From NCBI RefSeq assembly GCF_032854445.1, contig NC_088295.1, forward strand, positions 92,621,805 to 92,685,804: a DNA stretch of 64,000 nt. Reading direction: 5' to 3'. Both the position numbers and the translations under genes were made by a program. This stretch comes from Liolophura sinensis. Its lineage: Eukaryota; Mollusca; Polyplacophora; Chitonida; Chitonidae. Below the pieces are notes generated by a model. That model saw nothing but the letters and a program-made list of their open reading frames with translations, was not told the origin of the DNA and made no database searches. The stretch's first letter is position 1, and every line of letters starts with the position of its first letter. Positions 33,368 to 45,300 of this stretch are shown here, piece after piece.

Positions 33368-36300
33368 GTGAGTTTGAAACCATTCAAACTGTGTTCATTT
33401 GTATATGTGTAACAAAAAAAATCTTAATGATAATAGTAATGAAATAAAATATTTAGTTGTGATTATTAATACAGTATTTTATTGTTGTTTCAGGCCATAC
33501 TCAAGAATTCATATGTGCAGACAACAATAGATATTTAATTTGGTTGCAAAGTTCATGTGTGATATTTAATTTAGACAGTTGAAATGCCAGTGTTATAATC
33601 CATGATACCTGTACTTTTGTTCTACTTGACTTCATCAGAGGAATGGATCTTTCTCTTCCTAGGTATGTAGCCTGGAACAAACATGAAGAGAGAAGGGGCC
33701 ACTTTACCATGGCAGATAACCTAGATCTGAGGTTAGGATGCTTGTCTTCTGCCCATCACCTGTTCTACATGAACAGCTATAACTGTAATCAGGAATCAGG
33801 TGTGTCCATGTTGAGGCATACACAAGCACACCTGTAATGTTAAAATTGAGGACATCAGTGAGAAAACTTGCATAGGATTAGTTGTCATGGAGATTTGTGT
33901 ACCTGACTAAGAGTGAAGGGCAGGATATACATGTAGGCTTCCATTTGTTACTCACTTGTGCTGCTTTCACTTTTATCCTCCAACTATTATTTCATCTGTA
34001 GTCATTGAAGGACTATTGATTGCTGGTATCAGTGTTGGCAATTTTTTTGCTAACAGCTGTTTAATGAATTTTATTGATTTCAGTGGACTTTGAATGCTGA
34101 TAGAGAAGTAATGCAAATTGAACTGCTGTGTGCTTTTGTTAAAACAGTTTTACATTTCATTATTATGTATATATGAGCAGGCGTTTCATCAAGCTGTCCC
34201 GCGACGTAGGGCTCTACATGATATTACGACCAGGCCCATATATCTGTGCAGAATGGGACATGGGAGGACTGCCCAGGTAATAGGATAATGCCGTCTGCAC
34301 TGAAGGTCAATCGATCACTTTACAATGGAACGCTTTTTCACAACGTCTTCACACAAAACACAATATACATATGGTAAACAAATGTATGTACTTCAGTGTC
34401 ACATGAAAATATATAGCCAATATAACAACACTAAAATGGCATGTATTTTTCCAGTTTGGAATGTTAACAAACATACATACATACATACATACATACATAC
34501 ATGTTCATACATACATACATACATACATACATGTACATACATACATACATACATACATGTACATACATACATACATACATACATGTACATACATACATAC
34601 ATATATACATACATACATACATACATACATACATACATACATACATGTACATACATACATACATACATACATACATACATACATACATACATACATACAT
34701 ACATACATACATGTACATACATACATACATACATGTACATACATACATACATACATACATACTTTGAAGGAAACAAAAATGAGTAAAGAAATGAAAAGAA
34801 AAAAAAAAGAAAGACTTAAATATAAATATATAAATATAAAGTATAAATGTATTCTTGAATATGATGTAAAGCAAATATGAATTTATCAAATAAATAAATA
34901 ATTCTAAGACATCAGCAATCTTTTCATTTGATTCATTATCTTTGTATCCATGCAAATGGCCATATTATGGTAAAATACAGTTTCAAATTTTCAAATAGGA
35001 GAGGAAATGTTGAAATGTTTATGATGTTGGTGAGTTCGGAGCTGACAAACAAACCAGGCTTTGTTCTGTGCCTGCAGTTGGCTGCTACATGACCCCACGA
35101 TGAAGATGAGAACTAATCATCCACCTTACATGGATGCTGTCAGGAGCTACTTCAGGAAGCTTCTCCCTAAAGTCGTTGACCTTCAGGTAATAACAAACAC
35201 CTGCCACAATGGCTGGTACTGGCTTATTTCCCACATTACATGTGAGTCACAAGTGTTCCTCAGATACAAACTAGCTTCATTAGAAATGGTCCCCATTGAC
35301 CTTTATTTTATCAAATTAAACACTGTGCTCTAGCATACTGCAGACATCATTTTGGATATTTTATGCTACATGTATTTGTGAGCCTACATTAGATTTTTTT
35401 TCTTTAGTACAGCAGAGGAGGTCCCATTATTATGGTCCAGGTGGAGAATGAATTTGGTAGTTACAGTGATGAGGTAGAACACCTGCAGTTTATAGCCCAA
35501 GTAAGTGAAAAGTACAAAACTGAGTAATCATGTTTCAGGTGGTTTTTGTAGTTACATTTGAAGTAATGAGATACCTACAGTTTATAGCCCAGGTGAATGA
35601 AAAGTACAGATCTAATCAGATAATTTTCAGGTGCGTTAAGATTTTGGTAGTTACATTTAGAGTGATGAGGTGGAACACCTGCAATTCATCTGCCCAGGTG
35701 AGAGAACAGTTTTCCTGGATTTTCATGGTCTAGGTGTATATGTTTTGTTTGGTACAGAGCTAGAACTATTGTATACTTTGTGAAACCAGTTCTCCAGTTA
35801 CATGAATATTCTTGAGTTATCAAATGAATAAATAAATCTAGTTACGTCTGCTCCATCAGTTTCATTCAAGTTCATACTTGTGTTATAATAATATGTGCTT
35901 AGTGACAGTTTATTTCAAGGTTTCCCTGTAATTTTGTTTGTTCTCTGTTCCGTGCAGACTCTGCGGGCTAATGGGATCCAAGAACTTTTGGTAGTGTCAG
36001 AGAGTAGGGAGGGGGTACTTCGTGCTCCTTTACCTCAAGGTACATGTGTGCTGCATTTTTCCAGTATTCTTACACCGCCATGGAATTCGCCGGCGTCTGG
36101 ACAGTTGTTGTGGGCTTACAGTTTATATTGTGACAGAAACCTGTCACAAAAGTGATAAGGGGACATGAAAATGCACCCCTGTGTCCACCCGTCTGCCTGT
36201 CTGTCACACCTGATCTTGTCAACATCAGGCCCCAGGATCACAAAACTTTCTTAGACTCAAGTCAAATTCATTCTTAACTTAACAACAGTTTATCGTGCTA

Positions 36301-39300
36301 CAATTGTGACTTACCTTAAAATGTTTTATTTTAATTAGAGTTGTGATAGATATTCATGACAGAAACGAAAAATTAACGTTCAAGTTCAAATCTAAGTTCA
36401 AGTATAATACCACATAACTTTGTGGTCCTGGGTACTGGTCTTCAACAGTTATTCGTCCAATGGAGTTCATATTTTAATACATAGTGGTTTGAAGTCATTG
36501 TGAGGAAGGCTGAGATTACATTGTCCAATATGGCTGCTGCCCAGCATGGGGAGCCTATGAGCTTGTTGATAACTACATGTACCATGTGAGAGAAAACTAC
36601 ACAGTTACAGGGACTGCTTTGGTGACTTACTGGTTAAGGTGTCTGCCTCAAAGTCAAAAGACCCAGGATCAAACACGGGTTGGGTCATGCCAAAAACTTT
36701 GAAATGCTAGCTGCCTCACTTGACACTCAACGCTGGAAGGTAAGAGCAAGGAAACAGGACTGGTTGGCCCAGTGTCAGTATAATGTGGCTGGGTGGAGTG
36801 TCATGTCTGGTGTCTTCTGCATGATACTTTAGCGACGACATTACTTTGGCGGCATGGACTCGCCCTTCCACGGACGGGCACAGTATATAGACACACACCT
36901 AATTCCACCTCGTTGTCATACATGTATGACTGAAAAATTGTTAAGTGTGACAAAACCCAAAGCCTATATACAGTTTATTTATAGCTGTGTTGTGAAAGAA
37001 AACTGTAGGGTGTCATTTTCAGATAAATTACCATTTACCTTTGATGTGTTTGATTTGATTGCAGCCTTGCTCACGGTGAACTTTCAGAAGGCCAGTCAGG
37101 GGGAAGTGTTACTGGACTTGGTCCGTCGCTCCAATCCGGACGTCCCGCTGATGGTAATGGAATTTTGGACAGGCTGGTTTGACCACTGGGACAGAGAACA
37201 CCAAGTGGTAGGCACAGAAAGTAAGGGAATTAATTGTTATCATCTCATTACGGTGGAACAAGTGAAGATAAGTAAGGGAGATAACTGTTATCATACCATT
37301 TACTCGACAGTGAAATAGCACCAAGTGGTGAGCATGAACAGTTAGGAAGTTAACTCTGGTCATATCATTACTCAACAGCGAATCCACACTATTAAAAGTG
37401 GTATGCACAGATAGTAAGGGAGATAACTGTTGTCATACCATTACAGTAAAACAGCTCTTATGCTCAGCCTAACCGCCAGTTGCAGGTAACTGTGATAGCC
37501 TGAAAGCCTGTGTGTCTACCGGAATGACCAACGATCAAGGGCTCATCTCTGTGAAAGTATCTATATTATTTGATTGTGTTTTGGGGTATCTCTTGTTTCC
37601 AGTTTTTTGGGTTTATGTTTTGTTTTGTTGTGGGTTTTTTTTTACATATTTACTTTGTCCTGAGGGATTTGGTGACAAAAACAATGGATGGTGCTAACTT
37701 GCATAATATTACATCAGGTCGGTTGGTTTGAAGCAAAAATCAGTAAATAAATAAATAATACCTTAATTGATCTAGCATTTCGCCCATAAAAATGCATTTT
37801 AAAGGCAAATAGATGTCAAAAAATATTATTTTTGGTGCTGAAACTTGCATTTTTCCATTTGCATTTGCATTTTTTCCAATTTACCTTCTAAACAAACCCT
37901 AAAGCACCTTTCTGTAATCAAAAAGAACTCTTACAATCAGGAAAAACAAGCAAGTTAGTCATGGATGAAATTCATGGTCATTTAGGGTATTTTTGGTGAT
38001 TAGACCTACACCAGAGCTGAAATGGGCCTCTAGCTTTTACATTAAGATCATGTAATAATATTGTGTGTATTAGACCTACACCAGAGCTGAAATGGGCCTC
38101 TAGCTTTTACATTAAGATCATGTAATAATATTGTGTGTATTAGACCTACACCAGAGCTGAAATGGGCCTCTAGCTTTTACATTAAGATCATGTAATAATA
38201 TTGTGTGTATTAGACCTACACCAGAGCTGAAATGGGCCTCTAGCTTTTACATTAAGATCATGTAATAATATTGTGTGTATTAGACCTACACCAGAGCTGA
38301 AATGGGCCTCTAGCTTTTACATTAAGATCATGTAATAATATTGTGTGTATTAGACCTACACCAGAGCTGAAATGGGCCTCTAGCTTTTACATTAAGATCA
38401 TGTAATAATATTGTGTGTATTAGACCTACACCAGAGCTGAAATGGGCCTCTAGCTTTTACATTAAGATCATGTAATAATATTGTGTGTATTAGACCTACA
38501 CCAGAGCTGAAATGGGCCTCTAGCTTTTACATTAAGATCATGTAATAATATTGTGTGTATTAGACCTACACCAGAGCTGAAATGGGCCTCTAGCTTTTAC
38601 ATTAAGATCATGTAATAATATTGTGTGTATTAGACCTACACCAGAGCTGAAATGGGCCTCTAGCTTTTACATTAAGATCATGTAATAATATTGTGTGTAT
38701 TAGACCTACACCAGAGCTGAAATGGGCCTCTAGCTTTTACATTAAGATCATGTAATAATATTGTGTGTATTAGACCTACACCAGAGCTGAAATGGGCCTC
38801 TAGCTTTTACATTAAGATCATGTAATAATATTCTGTTTTTTGCCCACAGGACTAATGGAATCCTTACAGTATATTCTTACAATGCAAAGTTCTGTCAACT
38901 TCTATATGTTCCATGGTGGAACAAATTTTGGCTTCTTTGCTGGTGCCAATCATTTCGACAAGTACAGATCAGATGTTACCAGTTACGGTTAGTTGTTACA
39001 ATTTGCACATGGTTAGTTACCAGTTAGGGTTAGTTGTTACAACTTGCACATGGTCAGTTACAAGTTATAGTTAGTTGTTACATCCCTCAGATGGTCAGAT
39101 GGATACCAGTTACAGTAACATGTAGTTGTTACAGATGGAATAGACCTTCCTCATAGTCCCAGTTTTGTTGTAGAAGACCCGACAGTCTTAATCACGGTGA
39201 CATCAGGAATGTGGTGTTGATTATAGTGTTGTTCATGCTTGGCAGCACTAGCCTTTTATGGTGCACATTTGTGCCTACATTACAACACAAACAGTTCACA

Positions 39301-42300
39301 CCACAGGCATGCATATTATTTACATACATTAACAAAGTTGTATGTCAGGTCTCCTATATATTACCATGTCAGAATATAAGTGGGACTATTGTGTTAGATG
39401 GATGTATACATGGATGATGTGGGTTTAGCAATACAAACAACATTCAGTTACGCAAGCTTAGTTTACTGTCGTAAAAACTTGAGTCGCTGGCCCCCAGCTA
39501 ACCCAACCTTCAGACACAGGTGGTCAGACTTGAGTCGCCAGCTCCTAGCTAACCCAACCTTAAGACACAGGTGGTCAGGCTTGAGTTGCCGGCCCCCAGC
39601 TAACCCAACCTTAAGACACAGGTGGTCAGGCTTGGATCGCCTGCCCCCAGCTAACCCAACCTTCAGACACAGGTGGTCAGGCTTGAGTCGCTGGCCACCA
39701 GCTAACCCAACCTTCAGACACAGGTGGTCAGACTTGAGTCGCCGGCCACCAGCTAACCCAACCTTCAGACACAGGTGGTCAGACTTGAGTCGCCGGCTCC
39801 CAGCTAACCCAACCTTCCGACACAGGTGGTCAGGTTTGGGTCGCTGGCCCCCAGCTAACCCAGCCTTCAGACACAGGTGGTCAGACTTGGGTCGCCGGCC
39901 CCCAGCTTGAAGGTTGAAGGTTGGGTTAGCTAGGGGCCGGCGATTCAAGTCTGGCCACCTGAGTCTGAAGGTTGGGTTAGCTGGGGGCCGGCGACTCAAG
40001 CCAGACCACCTGTGTCTGAAGGTTGGGTTAGCTGGGAGCCGTCAATCCAAGCCTGACCACCTGTGGCTGAAGGTTGGGTTAGCTGGGGGCCGGCGACTCA
40101 AGCCTGACCACCTGTGTCTGAAGGTTGGGTTAGCTGGGGGCCGGCTATTCAAGCCTGACCACCTGTGCCTGAAGGTTGGGTTAGCTGGTGGCCGGCGACT
40201 CAAGCCTGACCACCTGTGTCTGAAGGTTGGGTTAGCTGGTGGCCGGTGACTCAAGCCTGACCACCCGTGTCTGAAGGTTGGGTTAGCTGGGGGCCGGCGG
40301 CCCAAGTCTGACCACCTGTGTCTAAATGTTGGGTTAGCAAGGTGCCGGCGATTCAAGTCTGACCAGCTGTGTCTGAAGGTTGGGTTAGCTAGGGCCAAGT
40401 GACTAGAATCTGACCAGCTGTGCCTGAAGGTTAAGTTAGCTAGGTACCGGTGACTTAAGTCTGACCAGCTGTGCCTGAAGGTTGGGTTAGCTAGGGGCCG
40501 GCGATTCAAGTCTGACATCCTGCTTCTAAAGGTTGGGTTAGCTAGGTGCCAGCAAGTCAAGTCTGACCAGCTGTGGCTGAAGGTTGGGTTAGCTAGGGGC
40601 CAGCGACTCAAGTCTAACCACCTGTGTCTGAAGGTTGGGTTAGCTAGGGGGCAGAGATTCAAGTCTGACCACCTGCGTCTGAAGATTGGGTTAGCTGGGG
40701 GCCGGCGACTCAAGCCTAACCACCTGTGTCTGAAGGTTGGGTTAGCTGGGGGCCAGCGACTTAAGTCTGACCACTTGTGTCTGAAGGTTGGGTTAACTGG
40801 GGGCCAGCGACTCAAGCCTGACCACCCGTGTCTGAAGGTTGGGTTAGCTGGGGGCCAGCGACTCAAGCCTGACCACCTGTATCTGAAGGTTGGGTTAGCT
40901 AGGGGCCGGCGATTCAAGTCTGGCCACCTGAGTCTGAAGGTTGGGTTAGCTGGGGGCCGGCGACTCAAGCCAGACCACCTGTGTCTGAAGGTTGGGTTAG
41001 CTGGGAGCCGTCAATCCAAGCCTGACCACCTGTGGCTGAAGGTTGGGTTAGCTGGGGGCCGGCGACTCAAGCCTGACCACCTGTGTCTGAAGGTTGGGTT
41101 AGCTGGGGGCCGGCTATTCAAGCCTGACCACCTGTGCCTGAAGGTTGGGTTAGCTGGTGGCCGGCGACTCAAGCCTGACCACCTGTGTCTGAAGGTTGGG
41201 TTAGCTGGTGGCCGGTGACTCAAGCCTGACCACCCGTGTCTGAAGGTTGGGTTAGCTGGGGGCCGGCGGCCCAAGCCTGACCACCTGTGTCTGAAGGTTG
41301 GGTTAGCTGGGGGCCGGCGACCCAAGTCTGACCACCTGTGTCTGAAGGCTGGGTTAGCTGGGGGCCAGCGACCCAAACCTGACCACCTGTGTCGGAAGGT
41401 TTGAGTCACCGGCCACCAGCTAACCCAACCTTCAGACACAGGTGGTCAGGCTTGAATAGCCGGCCCCCAGCTAACCCAACCTTCAGACACAGGTGGTCAG
41501 ACTTAAGTCGCTGGCCCCCAGCTAACCCAACCTTCAGACACAGGTGGTTAGGCTTGAGTCGCCGGCCCCCAGCTAACCCAATCTTCAGACGCAGGTGGTC
41601 AGACTTGAATCTCTGCCCCCTAGCTAACCCAACCTTCAGACACAGGTGGTTAGACTTGAGTCGCTGGCCCCTAGCTAACCCAACCTTCAGCCACAGCTGG
41701 TCAGACTTGACTTGCTGGCACCTAGCTAACCCAACCTTTAGAAGCAGGATGTCAGACTTGAATCGCCGGCCCCTAGCTAACCCAACCTTCAGGCACAGCT
41801 GGTCAGACTTAAGTCACCGGTACCTAGCTAACTTAACCTTCAGGCACAGCTGGTCAGATTCTAGTCACTTGGCCCTAGCTAACCCAACCTTCAGACACAG
41901 CTGGTCAGACTTGAATCGCCGGCACCTTGCTAACCCAACATTTAGACACAGGTGGTCAGACTTTTGTTGCCGGCACCTAGCTAACCCAACGTTCAGGCAC
42001 AGGTGATCAGATTCTAGTCACTGGCCCCTAGCTAACCCAACCATCAGACACAGCTGGTCAGGTTTGAGTCGCTGGCCCCCAGCTGACAATACCTTTAGGC
42101 ACAGCTGGTCAGGTTTGAGTCGCTGGCCCCCAGCTGACTCAACCTTAAGACACTGGTGCTCAGACTTGAGTTGTGGGTCCTCAGCTGACAGTACCTTCAG
42201 GCACAGGTGGTCAGACTTGAGTTGTGGGTCCTCAGCTGACAGTACCTTCAGGCACAGGTGGTCAGACTTGAGTTGTGGGTCCCTGGCTGACTCAACCTTC

Positions 42301-45300
42301 AGGCACAGCTGGTCAGGTCATCTTCCCGGTGTATGAGAACCAGGCTTGAACCTGGTGCATCCACAAAAAGACTTGAATTACAAAATCATGTTTATTACAT
42401 GTACGTGCTTATTTAACATGAAGTTATACATATAAAGGAGAAGAAAAACAGATATATCAAATATATTTGGGAATGAAGCTTTGTCGCGTTATCGTGCCAC
42501 AAGTTACAGTATATGAGTACAGATAATAACATTCATCTTTTGTGGTTGACAGATTACGGGGCCTTATTGACGGAGGCTGGGGATGTCACAAGGAAGTTTA
42601 AAGTCATTAAGACAATGCTTATGGATTTAGTGTTAAAGCCCCAGGGTAGGTTATAGGTGTGTGCATGGCACTATTCTTGTTCTGCAGGTTCTTCTCATTC
42701 CTGTGTAAGTAGCACTCTGCAGCTGCCTTCTCTACAAAATACTGGTTATTCATCAAGATTTCTAAGTCAAAGATTATCTTTACCTTTTGCACCTGAACAT
42801 GGTTGCATTCCATGTTTTTCAGGAAAATGAAGAAAGATATGCCTAAAAGAATTGGAATTGGTAAAAATGGCTTTGTATGGGTGGGTACAATAAAGGCTTC
42901 TGGGATTTCTCCTTAGGTGTAAAACTGGCTTTGTATGGGTTAGTACAATAAAAGTTTCTGGGATTTCTCCTCAGGTGTAAAACTGGCTTTGTATGGGTTG
43001 GTACAATAAAAGCTTCTTGGATTTCTCCTCAGGGTGTAAAATGGCTTTGTATGGGTTGCTCCAATAAAAGTTTCTGGGATTTCTCCTCAGGGTGTAAAAA
43101 TGGGTTTGTATGGGTTGGTCGAATAAAAGCTCCTGGGATTTCTCCTCAGGGTGTAAAAATGGCTTTGTATGGGTTGGTCCAATAAAAGCTCCTGGGATTT
43201 CTCCTCATGGTGTAAAACTGGCTTTGTATGGGTTGGACCAATAAAAGCTCCTGGGATTTCTCCTCAGGGTGTAAAACTGGCTTTGTATGGGTTGGTCGAA
43301 TAAAAGCTCCTGGGATTTCTCCTCAGGTGTAAAACTGGCTTTGTATGGGTTGGTACAAATAAAAACTTCTTGGATTTCTCCTCAGGGTGTAAAACTGGCT
43401 TTGCATGGGTTGGACCAATAAAAGCTTCTGGGATTTCTCCTCAGGGTGTAAAACTGGCTTTGTATGGGTGGGTCCAATTAAAGCTTCTGGGATTTCTCCT
43501 CAGGTGTAAAAATGGCTTTGTATGGGTTGGTCCAATAAAAGCTTCTGGGATTTCTCCTGTACTCCATGTTAACAAATAAACACCAAGTGTTTCATGTATC
43601 TTTCAAGGAAATGGTCTCTTAGAATTTTGTACTAATGAAAGTAATTTGCAATGTAAAAAATTCAGCATAAAATCTTTACTTTCTGGTAGAAAATTTGTAC
43701 TGTTCTTGATGAACAGCTTGAAGTTTGGGTTAGGGGATGACTGTGTAAGATTTATTTATAAATCTGACTCCTTGATGTTTAAGCGGTTTTGTGTTGTTGT
43801 AGGAATTCACAGTCTCCCTGACCCCCCACCTGATGTGATGAAGGCTGCATATGGTAGGAAAGACCATGCTTTAGGTCCTACATGGTCTGACTTTCTCTCT
43901 ATATACATTGTACTAAAATTTGAAGCCCAGGGTTTACTCAGTGCTTGGTCAGTGTTATGTCAGTATTATGTTATCTATATTATTTAATGGTTAACATGGA
44001 TAAGAGTCTGAGTTGATTTGTTAGTCGCTGTGTTTGGTAACAAACACAAATTTGCCATAGCTACGATATACAATGTCTTGTAGTCATGGCCCTCTGTCGG
44101 TGAATTGTCATTGTGATAGGGTGTTAAAAATTTCTCCAATGCAGCAGCTGGCAAGGAGATAAAGGGACTCAAAGAACTGCCTGTCATGCTACATGTAAAA
44201 AGAAGCCAATCAGCCATTCTCAGATAATTAAAACTGGTTTGATTTTGTTTCAACAGGTGACGTTGCTATGGATTTCTTCTTAAGCTGGGCAAACCTTTTA
44301 CGAACAGTTGAGGTTGGTATGTTTCACTGGGTACATGTTTATGATATTACAAAGAGCATACCCATGTCACAGAATTGGCTTACATACTGTCTAATTCATT
44401 TTTTCTTAAATTACTGTAAATCTTTTCAACCACTGCAGCCCTTTTTTCAGTGGAATTTATTAATACAATTATTGTGAAAATGATGCTAAAAATAACTTTT
44501 TGTATGTGTCATTAAAAATGCAAGCTCCATAAACCTGTGCAGATTAATTTTCTACGCTCCATAGTTCTGCAAGGTTTCGTTGCTGAGCTGGTTGAAAGGT
44601 TGAAGAATTAGGGTACATGTTGAGGGTAGAGCTATGAAGATAAAGCCAGGGATATTTATGTTATGTACATATTAGCATTTGGCTTTTCGTTGTGTTTCAG
44701 CCTATCCGATCTAAATCAGTGGTTGCCATGGAAATGCTGGATATCAATAATAATGGTGGCCAAGCTCATGGTTACATTGTGTACAGGCATGTGCTATCAA
44801 CAGGTGGGGTGGTGAGGTTTGGAGCAGTCCATGACCGTGCACAGGTGGGTAGCACCTTCCTCAGCTACATGTGTATACACTCAGTAAACTGTTGACTTCC
44901 AGGATGTTTTATTGCATGTGATGAGTTGAGTTTGGGTGATACATATTGATAATAAACTACATGTGTGTGTATTTGCCTGCAGGTTTTATTGAATGGCATA
45001 CAGGTAGCTGTGGTAAACTGTACCCTGGAGTCCAACAGGGTTCATCTTCCAGATGTGGCGGTAAGTTAACCTTCAGTTACTTCCTGTTGGCCAAGCTGAC
45101 ATGTTCTGTTTGAATGTGGTCCTTGTTTTAGTATAGGTATGAATGTTGTGACAAGCTTCTGCTTAAGAGCAGTCATTGTGTATGATGGCGATGCAGGTAA
45201 CCATAGTGGTGTGTAACTCCTCACCTGAGCAATCTAAGGTACAGGCCCAAGTTGCAGGGATTTTGTAGATTTCTCTACTCATTGTTGGAATTGGGAGAGA

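Noticed and set aside
34325-34955. Open frames of His/Thr/Tyr/Ile and Met/Cys/Val repeats
   Set aside because: A CATA tetranucleotide microsatellite (about 34468-34762) with TACATGTA interruptions inside intron 3 of the galactosidase gene.
37208-37213. Alternative exon 7 donor GTAGGC
   Set aside because: It would end the exon in phase 0 while exon 8 needs phase 1; the donor at 37221 restores both phase and family spacing.
39398-42006. Long arginine/tryptophan-rich frames
   Set aside because: 17-residue periodic translation of the 51-bp intronic array; frames flip strand where the array flips.
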